Source of the DNA: Allolobophora icterica
Lineage: Eukaryota > Annelida > Clitellata > Crassiclitellata > Lumbricidae
DNA length: 64,000 nucleotides
Assembly (NCBI GenBank): GCA_963556255.1
Contig: OY744608.1
Coordinates: 14,547,640-14,611,639, forward strand
Reading direction: 5' to 3'
The notes beneath the pieces are model-generated. The model made no database searches, was not told the DNA's origin, and saw nothing but the letters and a program-made list of their open reading frames with translations. Made by a program: the position numbers and the translations under genes. Shown one piece after another: positions 46,888-58,834 of the stretch; the stretch's first letter is position 1; every line of letters begins with the position of its first letter.

Positions 46888-49800
46888 TCAAGCAATCGCT
46901 GTTTTGTTATCATCAACAGATAAGCGTCTAATCCTAGCCAAAAACAATTCCTTTGCGTAGCGATACAGTTCCATGTCCAGCGAGTTGATCTCTTCCAGCG
47001 CGCGTCGCATTTCATCGGAAATGTTTACACGACTGGCATGTGTGTTGTGCTGCTGGACAAAGTCTCGGATGAAGTCGACCTGAAAGGTTTCTTCGAAGAG
47101 CAGCTGGGACTCAGACTGGAATTCTGTCAGTCCAAAGTAAGCCATGTTGCGTAGGTTGTCTTTAGCGCTACGCAGCATCACTTCGGCACGCCTGGCTGCG
47201 GACGGCATGATGCTATGATTGTAGCACCCAATCAGGCTGAGGTTGGCCAGCATTCGCGTCTGGCGATTCAGCGCCAGGTTGTGACGGCAGGAATTGAACT
47301 CTTCAAGGATTACACCAGACCAGTTCTCACCTGAACAGCAAAAAACAAAGCAACACAAAACAATATGTTTAAAAATGGTGCGCTAGTCTAAACTACAGTC
47401 TTTACCAACATACCTACATGGTGTTATCTTTTGCCAAAGCCAGGAGAAATTCTAACGACAAAACTTGAGGTGTTATATACATTTGTTATATACATTCAAG
47501 ACGTGTGAGCGAGTGAATGAATGAATGGATATTAATTAACTAATTATTAATTAGCAAACTAAGCCGAAATTCTCATGCGGACGGGGACAGCGGATAGTGA
47601 TACAATTCAACACATTCAGTAGGTATGCCCTACTGTCTTAACTGGTTGAAAAAAGTATTGCTGGTTTATTTCACTAAGAATGTAGTCAACATGGTTTGAA
47701 AAAGAAAAGTTACACTTTAAGATAATTCCAAGCAGCTTGAAACTATCCAGCTGCTCAATACCGGATAGGAGCTGATATTGGCCTAAAGGAAGCTTGATAC
47801 CAGGCCACCTGAAAATTATCTCCTTGGTTTTGCAGACGTTTATGTCGAGTTATGTAGGGTGGCTTAATACTGTCAAATTCTGCATATGAATGTTAGAAGA
47901 AGAAGAGCAGTCCCTTAAGCTAGCCCTGAGGCAGCCATGAGTATGAAGTGTTAGCGACTTCATTTTCTTAGCCTCGGCATATGAGGGCAGGTGGCCAGTC
48001 CTCTCCCTCACCGTCTCTTCTTCCCACCGACAGTGTACAGCTATGACAGCTGAGTTGGCTATTAACCATCAATTTAAGAAATTATTGTTATAGTCAGAGG
48101 TTTAATCAGAGGTTTAAAAGCAGTCTAAAACAGAAAAATATTATACTCCTTAAAGTGCTCAATTATTTAGGTACGGTACATGTGACACAGTGCAAGAATT
48201 AAACCACTAATCCAGCTAGTGTTCACGTCTTCCAAGGATGGTCACTGATTAAGGACCATAGCCAAGGCTTATCTAATCTAATCACTGCTGTGCACAATGC
48301 ATCATCAACTGAAGGGGCTTCATGTAAATCGTTATGGCAAACTCCAAATTTCCAAAGTGTTATCTAAAGCAGCAGTTCCCAAACTTCTCTGGGTTGCGAC
48401 CCACTTGTGAATATCTTCTCAGTCTCGGCACCCACTGTGTAAAATTAAGCATTGTGTACTAAAATTTGCTTCGTAAATTGGTACCGAAATATGCAGATTT
48501 ACGTACAGCACTCAGAAATTTAAAGCATTAAAAGGAAACTTAGGTAAAAACAGTTCACAATTTTTTGCAATCCAGCTAATTAAAGCCCAATCATAGTCAA
48601 AAGTTGTTGCTGCAAAAAAATAAATGTTTCTCGAAAAAATTTGGCGATCCACTTGCCAGAGCTTCGCGACCCACTTTTGGGAAGTGACTCACAGTTTGGG
48701 AAACGCTGATCTAAAGCAAAGTGTGGGGCACCAGCTTAAAACTGCAGTCTAATCCTCTGGGGACGTTCAGATGAAATCCATCAGGTCAGGAAGACCAGAC
48801 GGCAGACTGCAACGGGCGAGTCGTTTATTATTTAGATAGCGGTACTGCTGAAAGCAAAAAATTTATTGTTTTTGTAAAGAATGTAGGAAGAAGACTGGCC
48901 TCAGGCCACAGACGAAAGCATAATGGTCATAGTATAAGGACCATGCATTCCACTGCATCAAATATCGCATCAAAGAAAACCAGACAAGTCTAGACCCTGA
49001 GGACAACTAAACCAGAAGTGCCCGAGTCACTTGAGACTCGAAGCTAATGCTTGGACGAAAATCCCAGATACCCACTGGACAACGTTCACATCTGCTATGT
49101 TACCATATGTAAATTGGCAAAAATCAGTGGTCAAGAAAATCAGACAAATGCCATCAGATTCTTTGTTTGGTAAGAGTTCTAGATGAAAGCTACATATACA
49201 ACGAGTCAAATGATTGAGCAAAGTATTACCTTTGAAACAAAATGGTACTTCTGCCAAAGTTGCCTGACGACCGTTGCACTTAAGCTTCGTTGACAACCAT
49301 GTACCACCACGTTGCACTTGTTTCCATTCACTGAGGTAACGCTGGATCGGATCACGCAACATCGTCACGTAAAAATATCTGTAAAAAAACCAATTTCATA
49401 AGAATTGGATTGAATAGCACAGCACCGAAAGAAAATTTGTTCCTTGCAAATTGAAAATAAAATTATTTAATCTAAATATTTATATCAAAATTTATGAAAA
49501 TAAGTTAAAGATGATTAGATTTAACACAGAAGACTTACAAGAATACTCAAATATTGCCCTTTAATCCTGTGGACTCTTTTGACTCTTTTAACATGTCTGC
49601 TGATAATCTTGAAGCATCTCCACTAATTTGGCTGTCAAGTTCTTTGGTTGTGTTTTAGTAATGGAAATACTGGACAAATATGTTTATTGCCTTTCTTTAA
49701 TATACAGACAGCAAGATACTAAGCAAAGGGATTGACCGTATAATTATATCTGGATACATTCTCATCAACTAATCCACATTGAAGCACAAGTTAAATGCAG

Positions 49801-51988
49801 AATGAGAATTAGACTGTATGCAAGAATATATTATGACCAACTCTAATAAAAAATGTGTTTGAAGATGGTTTTCTTGTTTAAGTCAATATTGGATAGCACG
49901 ATCTGTCTTTTGAATTAATTCTAAAATTCCACAATCTAACCTAATTATATTCTACCAATATTGGTTTCAGTGTGATAAAGATCAAGTCAGGGTGAACAAA
50001 TTAAAATTATTGCCAGGACATGGCATTTCATGCTTTAAAAGGCCCTGTTGCAATAAGGCTGATTGGCCCAGTGGGCTTGGTCCCAAAAGTAACTACACTA
50101 AAAACATCATTTAGTTAAGTTTTACAAGGACTCAAAGGTGACAGGAGTGAAGACTGTTAGACAATTGCCACTCTGCCATTTCTTTCTTTGTTGCTTCACA
50201 TCTTACTGCCTCACCAGTATGTCTCTCATCTACAGTAGTGTCTAAACGTACAATTAGACTAACCATTAGAGTAATCCTAGTAACTGTAATCGCCAATAGT
50301 ATGGGTGTGCACCTTTGATGTCCTAAGAGTCTTAGTGCACGCACACCGAATTTAGTAAATATTTGCTTCAAGCAGCTTATCTACGCTCATTTAGTTTTCC
50401 TTGGTTGCAACCAGTATACTCGAAGCTGCTATCAGACGCCCCCATACTTACTCCTGCAAGACTGTGTCAAACCCACTGTCACTCAGTGATATAATTTGTC
50501 AACATCATGCTGCTAAACTTATGCTCCAGTTTCCTTGTCCTTTCATGTTTACAATATTCTTATAAAAGCATATTTTGGTTGAAATTGAAAACCAGTGTGG
50601 TTAAAAGTTATAGCAGATGTAGGTCGAATGTACAAGGCCTCCATTGTGATTCTTAGTTTGACTAAACATTGCTTGTGCTTCAACAACAGACTAAAACCAT
50701 GCTTTTGTAACAAATGCTTGACTTTATCAGTTTAAGTTGAATGGAAGTAAATAGATTACGAAAATTGGTAAAATACTTCTTTCAAACAAAAAGCAGTTCT
50801 CCCTTTTTTATAGCTGATTACAAGAAAATGTATTAAGACATTCAATCAAGAACAGTAATACATTAAGTTTACTTTACAGCTATTCAACATTGTAAATTTC
50901 ACTGTTGTAAGATGAACGTAACTTACAGTTGTTTAGGCCAGACTGAAGTCCTGTACAAAACTCCACTGATCTTGTTTTTCCAACAACTTTATAATGTGTA
51001 TATGACTTAAAAATTTGATTAGATATGCAGCCAACCTGGACCATCTCAGTATGTTAGAGTTCATTTTAAATGGAAATGAATATGTAATAAACAAATGTCA
51101 GTACCTAAAATACTGAAAAATGTCAACTGCACACTCTTCCTGAAACTGTCACTGGACTTGGAACTGCTCAGTAAAAATTTCAGGCATTATAAAATAAAAT
51201 CATGTGTAGCTGACTTGAGCTGATCTCTCAAACATTCATACTACAGTAGTTTCTAAAGACAAGACTGAACTTTAACTGCACACCCAGACAAATCAGCTGC
51301 ACTCTTGATAATGTCTACTGCACAATTTCTGTCAGAAAACATGCTATTTTAGGCCCTGACTTGCATTATTATCTCAAAATTGAATAATATGTGACATGAG
51401 ACTATTTTCACAGCTGCTCACATACAATGTATCAATTCTCAACTGACATTTCAATCTTTATCACAGCAACAAACTGAAATTAATCCCCAAACCTGCAGAG
51501 TGGCAGAATACAAACCTCCTTAACCGTTGCTTTCTCTCCATACGATTCAGCATAGAATCAACACAGTCATTTAATTCTGTCCAGTCCGCGTGCAACCCAC
51601 AAGACCAACCCGTCGAATAGCGACTAAACAACCAGTTGCGATTATTTGCATTCTGGCAGTCACAACGTTTTCGACGTCTGTAGCAGACGCATGGATGTGT
51701 TACGTTCAGATCTTTCACCAGATGGCGTCCAAAAGTTGTGCCACCGGTTTTCTGCATATGCAAGAAAACCAGAACATCGTGATCGTTGTCTACATTCAAG
51801 CGATAGTTTCTCACGAGATCGCTTTCGTCAAACGATGACACATCCTGGGAATTAAGACTTTGTCCAGCAATTAAAGTTTCATGTTCACTGATATGTCCTG
51901 GGAAAAACTGTCCATAGTAACCTAAGCAGAATAGAGCAGTGAAGACAGCAGCCAGGATCAGAAAAAGGCACATCTGTTTTTTGAACAT
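46888..51988 (-). CDS. HS6ST: Heparan-sulfate 6-O-sulfotransferase, three coding exons, 354 aa
   Basis: Golgi type II membrane enzyme that moves sulfate from PAPS to the 6-O position of glucosamine in heparan sulfate. Exons on the minus strand: 51516-51988 (start ATG 51986-51988), 49230-49378, 46888-47330 (stop TGA 46888-46890). Phases join and all borders are GT-AG. A hydrophobic anchor follows the start at once (residues 7-27, CLFLILAAVFTALFCLGYYG). The 5'-phosphosulfate loop is FLHMQKTGGTTFGRHL, followed by WLFSRYSTGWSCGLHADWTE. The 3'-phosphate site is TMLRDPIQRYLSEW. The last exon gives ENWSGVILEEF, NRQTRMLANLSLIGCYN and MAYFGLTEFQ. It is shorter than the human paralogues (about 400), lacking the charged C-terminal extension. 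An acceptor at 52037-52038 implies at least one 5' non-coding exon upstream. HS6ST1, 2 and 3 cannot be separated. Introns contain a LINE scrap and a hAT element. Confidence 0.95.
47630..47860 (-). mobile_element. LINE RT fragment in an HS6ST intron
   Basis: The minus-strand reading has INVCKTKEIIFRWPG, IEQLDSFKLLGIIL and FSNHVDYIL, a segment just downstream of the RT active site in CR1/L2-type LINEs. No intact ends. Confidence 0.75.
48370..48708. mobile_element. hAT-type MITE in an HS6ST intron
   Basis: Inverted ends CAGCAGTTCCCAAACTT / AGTTTGGGAAACGCTG with target duplication ATCTAAAG (48362-48369 and 48709-48716). Subterminal GCGACCCACTT is found on both sides. 339 bp, no ORF. Confidence 0.92.
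49379..51515. other. HS6ST first coding intron
   Basis: About 2.1 kb of AT-rich intron. No transposon ends, LINE motifs or tandem repeats recognised. Confidence 0.5.
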
Positions 51989-52162
51989 CACAAGAAGGTC
52001 AAGACTATGAAGCTGGATGGCAAACTTCTTGCATGCCTGTAGACAAAGAAAACAAGAATTAAGCATCCTAATAAAAAAATATATCACAACTCTGCAGATA
52101 TATGTACGGTAATAAGTAAGAGTAATCCAAATGTGTGGAGAATCAAAATACATTTTCTAGCA

Positions 52163-53347
52163 CAGGGGTGGGCAATCTACGGCCCGCGGGCCGCATGCGG
52201 CCCGCCGAGACGTTTAATGCGGCCCGTGAGACGCAGCTAGTTCAATATATATTTTTGTAAAATGTACATAATTGTTAGTAAATCCTTTGAAAATTTACAA
52301 TCTCAGTATACAGATGTCATATTTTAATAATAGTATCAATTAATGATTAATCAATTAATAAATTATTAATTACTTTTCATAATATTAAGTAATAATTAAG
52401 AAATAATAATAATAGTATCACAGCATATTTTAAAAATTACACTGTAATGCTCAAAATTAGAATGAACTTTCGAACGCACCCAGCCCGACTTCTTCCCAAG
52501 TCACGTTCCTGAAAATTTAGTAAACCGTTGTTGACAAAATTTAATGTAGGCTAACGTCTGCTGCGAAATTTTAAAAGTTTCGATAATTTGTTGTTTATTC
52601 ACAATTAGTTAATATTAAGAAAATAATTTTAAATATTAAGATTAATATTTTGAAAAGAGAAATGAGTGCACCGCCAAACTTAAAAAAGAGAAAAATTGAA
52701 GACGAATGTAGGACATTTAACAAAGACTGGACAACGAAGTATTTTTTCATTGATATTAAAAGTAATGCTGTGTGCTTAATATGTCGGGAATCTGTCGCCG
52801 TTTTCAAAGAGTACAATCTCAAACGACATTTTCAGACGAAGCATGGCAATTTCGGAAAAAATTTAAGTGAAACCGAACTAAGGCGCAAAGCCGATGACAT
52901 GGTGAGAAATTTAAAACAGGAACAAACAACTTTTACCAAGTCGTTGTCTGTTCAAGAAGCTGCAACAAAGGTCAGTTTTGTTATTGCGCACAAGATCGTG
53001 AAGAACAATAAACCGTTTGTGGAGGGAGAATTCATAAAGGAATGCATACCTGATATTGCCGATACTATCTGTCCCGAAAGTAAGAAAAAATTTGAAAATA
53101 TTTCGTTATGAAAAAATAGTTAAGGATTCTTTGCAGTTACAGAAATCTCATTAAATATTTTTATGGCATCTTTCTATATATTCTATGGCTATGCCATAGC
53201 TATGGCCATTATGTCATTATAATTTAATTTGAATTTGTTATAAATGTGTTAAAATATAGTCCCGATTGCTAAAAATTATCATGCGGCCCTCCCAATTTTT
53301 TAAAATTCTCATGAGGCTCGCTGCACAGAAAAGGTTGCCCACCCCTG
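52163..53347 (+). mobile_element. hAT transposon, internally deleted, with BED-finger ORF
   Basis: Perfect 13-bp inverted ends CAGGGGTGGGCAA / TTGCCCACCCCTG with target duplication TTCTAGCA (52155-52162 and 53348-53355). Next to the left end lie repeated CGGCCCGC blocks, typical of animal hATs of the ZBED/GTF2IRD2-related group. The 1.2-kb length and the surviving N-terminal transposase ORF (52650-53111) indicate deletion of the catalytic part. Confidence 0.93.
52650..53111 (+). CDS. N-terminal hAT transposase fragment with BED zinc finger, 153 aa
   Basis: A basic start (NLKKRKIEDECR) precedes a BED-type zinc finger at residues about 43-67: C-x2-C in AVCLICRES and H-x4-H in HFQTKH. After it comes LRRKADDMVRNLKQEQ and a helix with SFVIAHKIVKNNKPFVEGEF, the usual linker before the hAT catalytic domain. 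It stops at codon 154; the DDE/RNase H-like domain and the C-terminal dimerisation region are absent. It could still bind DNA. The frame is free of stops over its whole length, so the deletion is recent or the frame is kept. Confidence 0.85.
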   Translation: MKREMSAPPNLKKRKIEDECRTFNKDWTTKYFFIDIKSNAVCLICRESVAVFKEYNLKRHFQTKHGNFGKNLSETELRRKADDMVRNLKQEQTTFTKSLSVQEAATKVSFVIAHKIVKNNKPFVEGEFIKECIPDIADTICPESKKKFENISL

Positions 53348-53355
53348 TTCTAGCA

Positions 53356-55009
53356 CATAGCTATTCACCAGACCGCTCAATCACTCGACTTTCTTCTCAT
53401 GTTTTTCTCACAATACTTGTAATTCAGATCAACTTGATAGATACAAAGTTGGATCAGAATTGGTGCCAACTGCCATGTCAACGTTAATAAACATGAAAAA
53501 AGAGTCAGTCAGTTTTGGGGATTGGTGATGAAATTTGCCAATCTGTTCTTTCTACTCCGTCTGTCCCTAAAACTATTTATTTTCTACTAGTGCTCAGCAA
53601 TCTGTGATTATAAGTGGAGCCAGGAAGTTATATAAATGCTCTATAGCAATACTTTGAATAAATTAATGTATAATAACACCAAAGGTGCCTTGCAAAACTG
53701 GAAATACCATGACAAAGCCAAGCACCTGCTCACAGCATGTATTTCAACCGCCTAATCTGCCCTGAATGTTAGATCTGCAAGCCATTCATAGGTGGTGCTA
53801 CAGTGGTCAATCCTACTGCTAACAAAAGCATTGACTAAAGTATCACACACCAGGGCAGAAACAGTCAATTAACATGCTATACATCAGATCATTTGGCAAA
53901 GCACATCAAAAACAGATGACGTATGAGGCCTGTGCCTTTGGGGCTTGATATACAATTTTGGCAGAGCTGCTGAAATGTTAACCCTAACAATGGTTCTCTT
54001 GGCGTCTTCTTCAACTTCTACAACATCAGCAATGCATCATCCTAATCATTTCTGTCAATGCCACGTTCGTTGGGCCAACATTGGACCCACATCTGTCCTG
54101 TGGAACAAAGTGGATAAGCTAGTGGCCCAATTAACCCAGCTGTCTGGTCACCACCATCACAACCACCCCACAACCCCATTACGGTAAATAAAACACTCGG
54201 CATTTCTTAAGCATTTCAAAACAATCCTTATTACATTTTAAACATATACTGTTGCATGTAAAGTAAGGATGTTCGTCTGTAGTATGTATTACATACTTAC
54301 TTCGAACCAATCATTCACGTGCGTCAAGCCAGACAAAATCACCAAAGCAAAGACCGATTCAAGTTCTGCTTCTGGTTAAGTTTATGATAACGGACATAAG
54401 CATGATCATCGTAGTCGTCATCCACTCACCTTAATATTCAGTCATCAAAGAGCCTTACACGCTCCGTATAGTAGTCATCACCTGGGTCTGCACCCAGCCA
54501 CCACCAGCAGCAGCAGCCTACAGCTTTCTGGCTAATTCGGCGGCTTAGTCAGATCGACAAGGCTAAGCAGACTACGCCTAAGAACCTAACATCAGAGCAG
54601 ACAGACGCAACTTGGAATAGTAATTATCGCGTCCCAAGATTGTTTCTTAGACTGATCAAATTTTCCGAGTTTTTTTCCATTGCGTCGAGTGCCCCCTCAG
54701 ACCACCTGCTCGCGAAAATGATAAATAAATCGAGTGAGATAAGTTCCCATATCCCAGCTAGTATTCTCGTACTCTTGCATCACGCCACCGTTGAAACTTA
54801 ACATCTTATCGCACCAGGTACACATTGGTTATTTATCAGCCGCTGATGCCAAACCACTAAGGAGAGTGCGCATGCGCATGTATGTGGGCTGAAAATAACC
54901 AAAGCTACTGAGAGGAAACCGTTTTATCGCACTTAATGCAGGTCTAGTGAGCCTCATAAAAAGAATGTTTGGAAAAAGGCCATGGTGGAGGTTGTATATC
55001 TTCACGAGT
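53356..55009. other. Region upstream of HS6ST
   Basis: No coding exon, tRNA or transposon end recognised. 54600-54900 is more GC-rich with GTGCGCATGCGCATG at about 54867, a possible NRF1-type promoter site. If real it could belong to HS6ST or DMXL; unsupported otherwise. Confidence 0.3.
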
Positions 55010-55017
55010 CATTAAAG

Positions 55018-55286
55018 CAGCGGTTCTCAACCTTTTTAGGGCTGCGACCCCTTGATAATATTTTTCAAAGGTGTGGCGACCCCCAACAATAAAATTGATT
55101 GGGTTACTCCCCTTCGACGCATTTTTGCTACCATTATAGCGTAGTAGTAATAATTACATAAATACTAAATGTTAAGAAACTATGCTGACAACTTTTTTTT
55201 ACAAATTTCTGAAGGTTCCAGCCGACCCCTGGTAAATCGTAAGGCGACCCCCGTAGGGGTCGCGACCCACAGGTTGAGAACCGCTG
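55018..55286. mobile_element. hAT-type MITE with CAGCGGTTCTCAACC ends
   Basis: Inverted ends CAGCGGTTCTCAACC / GGTTGAGAACCGCTG with target duplication CATTAAAG (55010-55017 and 55287-55294). Subterminal GCGACCCC on both sides. 269 bp, no ORF. The ends resemble those of widespread animal hAT MITEs. Confidence 0.95.
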
Positions 55287-55563
55287 CATTAAAGCGTCAA
55301 TGACGCACGCGGATATTATCGTCACGGCAGTACCAGGCTGATCAGTATGAGTTATAGAAGCAATTTCTCGTGGACTGCAATCGGTGCAATTGTCCAGTTT
55401 CACTGAGGAGACCGTTTGCCGCTTAAACGCTTGTTAGCAAAGCAATTATTTTGGGACAGGTTTCGGGAACGGCAATTCCCCAGTTGTTAGGTGGTTAAGT
55501 AGGGCGAATGTATTGGGAGGAACGAACGAGAGGACGAAACACGCCAATCCATCACCATCGAAT

Positions 55564-55566
<3 letters not shown>

Positions 55567-55620
<54 letters not shown>
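55567..55620 (+). repeat. (GA)n microsatellite, short allele of copy B
   Basis: About 27 GA units at the position matching the 180-bp array in copy A. Confidence 0.9.
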
Positions 55621-55623
<3 letters not shown>

Positions 55624-56732
55624 CCTAGAATAATTTTACTTATTTGCATTAGCTGCATTTTTCGTGATTGTTAGACCAATATGTGTCAGATATAATAGCA
55701 TAGAATGTTAATACATTTGCGGCAACCCTCTCCATACTCGCAATCAACCCGCATGTCGATCACATTCCTGCAGGCGTACAGATGATTCAGCTGTCCTGTG
55801 CTTATGTTCCACATAATATAATAATGCTCACCAGCTTGATGACCGGTTACTATCTCTGTACAGGGAATGATATATACTGTCTTATCAGTTGACATGTACA
55901 CTTCCATGGATATGCAAATAAATTATCTCTTTCCTGTAATATAAGCAAATTACTTCTACAGCCAAGGATATTGTCTACAGCTCTATTATCGCAATGCAGA
56001 AATAAAAGCATAAATCATTTGTCGTTCAAGCGAAACAGTTGGGAGTTTTGTAATCGACTGGAGTTGCACTGTGAAAATCCGTAAGCGGAGCACGTGTCAC
56101 GTGTGTGACGATTCTTCACAATCAATTGCTCGCAAGCAGATATTCTCAGAGAAGATTACAAAGCATAGACTGATTGTGTAAACGACTGAAGTCAAAGGGC
56201 ATGGGCATAATTTACTGGGTTACGAAGGGTACCCGTACCCTCCAATTTTTGGACGTCAGAGGCGTAACTTTGGTCTAAAAGTGTAGGGGAGCAATTTTTC
56301 TCCACTCTCGCTTTTCGCATGGAGACCATTATGGACACATTACTCTGCCAGTATACTCATTAATTTTTTTGAAGAAGCCATCAAGATTCAAAACAATTAT
56401 CGAGCATTATCATCACTCATGGTTCTCAATATTATTGTTGCTATCATCATCATCATCGTCGTCATCATCGTGGTGGTTTGTTTGTGCTGGGCTGTTTGTT
56501 TCTTTGTTTCTATTCATGCCTGTTTGCGTTGGTTTGCATTTGTTTTTGTTGGTTGGTATGTTCGTTTTCTCTCTGGTTTGTTTATGTGTGTTAGTGTTAG
56601 TTTGTTGTTTGGAACTGTAGGCCTTTACTGAGCCGTGTGTGACATGGCAGTTTGTCAGCATGTTGAGAGGTTATGGGTTCAAGCCGACTGACAGGACACC
56701 ATGTAATGATCCTGAGCAAGCCTCTGTCACCA

Positions 56733-56985
56733 AGCACTTATAATTTATTTTTTATTTATTCCGGATATTTCTATAGCGCCTCTCGAAGTCAACTACTACT
56801 CAGAGGCGCTCCCGACTACAGCATTTGATACTGTGCCGGAATTTTCACGCCGAAGCGCCACGAGCAATTGTGAGTGAAGGACTTGCCCAAGGTCCGTACG
56901 CAGCGGCTAGAGTGGGATTCGAACCTGCAACCCTCCGGTCACAAGGCGCCAAACTTACCACTGAGCCACCACACCCCACCAGGTA
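56733..56985 (-). mobile_element. tRNA-derived SINE private to copy B
   Basis: On the minus strand the head GGTGTGGTGGCTCAGTGGTAA (A box) is followed after about 30 bp by GCAGGTTCGAATCCC (B box). A body with CTCTGAGTAGTAGTTGAC and GCGCTATAGAAA follows, then an AT-rich tail (ATAAATAAAAAATAAATT). Copy A lacks it at about 35640. The Pol III boxes are intact. Confidence 0.85.
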
Positions 56986-58834
56986 CCAGCTTAAGCAAAG
57001 AAGTAAACAGGAAGTCCTGCGATGCACTGTACTCATGTGTCAGGACCTTGTGATTCATCCATTGCTGACTCAAAAGCTGAACAAAAGGAAATGAATACCT
57101 CCCTTAGTTTCTGCTACGAACATCGGAGCTTTACTTTATCTTACTTGATTTCACTTAAGCTGAAAGTTGTGAATGAGAAGCATGGGGTTCTGTTAGCCAT
57201 AATGAATGCAGCAGCATCATTCTCACCCAACACCAACACTATATACCGAGGTGTCGCATCGTAACTTGCAAAGGCATTCCGTAGTGACATCTGTAAATAG
57301 GATTTATTTGAAAAAAAAACATTGCACAACAGCAGCACAGTTCTAACGTAACGAAGAAAACGGCTACACAGAGCAACTCATCGTCGTAATTACAATTACA
57401 ATTACAATCGTCTGGCGAAGAGAAACAAAATTTAAATAACTACGTCTGTCTCTACCACATCCACAACCACACACCTATAAAACCACAGGCATGCGATCAG
57501 CATCTTCACGACACGTAGGAAAATAACACAACACATTTCCTTTGGTTAGACTGGCAGCACCATCTGGTAAATCCAAGCATTCCACGCGTTTAATGCTGTT
57601 GTAACAATGCCTGTTAGCCGCATAACCACAACAGTAACGCAAGTGTTAGTATAAGCGCCTAAATTGGCAATGCTTGAAAAAGGCAAAGCGAATTATGTTA
57701 ATCCATGTGCCTGCAAAGTACATCTCTTACTGTTAAGGTGTAATGTAATGTAAGTGAAATTCAGATGTATTTATGTCTGATTAATATGTTGGCTTGTGTG
57801 CAAAATAAAAATGTTGCTATGTAACACAAAAGAAGCTACAGCAACTCTGCAAAGTGTGACAGCAAGACTCGCTCTACTTGAGCTGCAGTAACTGACCTGA
57901 TGCAACATGTGACAGTAAATTCCAGTGTAACATAACTATGATAAAAGCCACATCACTGATTCACGTGGTGTGGAACACGTGAACCAGTAGCAGCCGACAC
58001 ATTAACAGCTGACACACCAACAAACAGTAAATCAGTTCTGTAACATGAAAGTCACGTAACATGTTGTCAAGTGTATCTAATTTGCTTAAAGAATACACAT
58101 GCAACATGTGTGATATTTACAACAGCTCACATGTTACACTGTAACATTTGACATTCATATCTGTCAGAATTGACATGACACGTGACATTTACAGGAGTTA
58201 CATATGCTGTGTCATAACATCATGACAGTAAATGAGTTACACTCACCTGTCCTAATTCATGTTAACATTTACCTGACCCTAAATTCCTTTTCCAACAATA
58301 GCATCTGCAAATGTGGAGGTCCCCTCTGAACTTCACAAGAAAATACACCCATGCAAAAACCCACTGACCAAGAGCAAATCAAATGCTAAAGTGATCACCC
58401 CGCCGAGATATGCAGCACCAGAAAGCTCAAACAGTTGGATTTCCTGAATAAATTAGAAAAACGACAGACCACTCCAGAGAGTATAGTGTTTGGTGGTACC
58501 AAAAACACAACAGTTAATACCTGATACCAAGAACAAAACAGTCGAGACCTGGTACTGTCTACTCTGCTGGTTAATCAATCAATGCCAGAATAAATGCATC
58601 AAAACAAGAAGAGCAGTCAGAGTAACGTATTCGTTAATTACATCTTGGACAAATGTTACTTGAGTTGACACATATGTTACTCTACATGTACTTCTGCATT
58701 TATTAAGCACTACTATCTAATTATTAAGTATGACTCAATGGTGCTGAGGAATTTTGATTAAATGACTTGCTCAAGGTCTTATACAATAACCATCTCAGAT
58801 GTTGGCTGAACATGTACAACAGTACCATCACCCA

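Noticed and set aside
51590..51855. Two plus ORFs (82 and 69 codons)
   Set aside because: Antisense of the first coding exon of HS6ST.
54860..54890. CpG-type promoter with an NRF1 site
   Set aside because: A single GCGCATGCGC-like match is too weak to call a promoter.
56900..56985. True tRNA gene
   Set aside because: A and B boxes are present, but the stems do not pair as a mature tRNA and a SINE body and tail follow.
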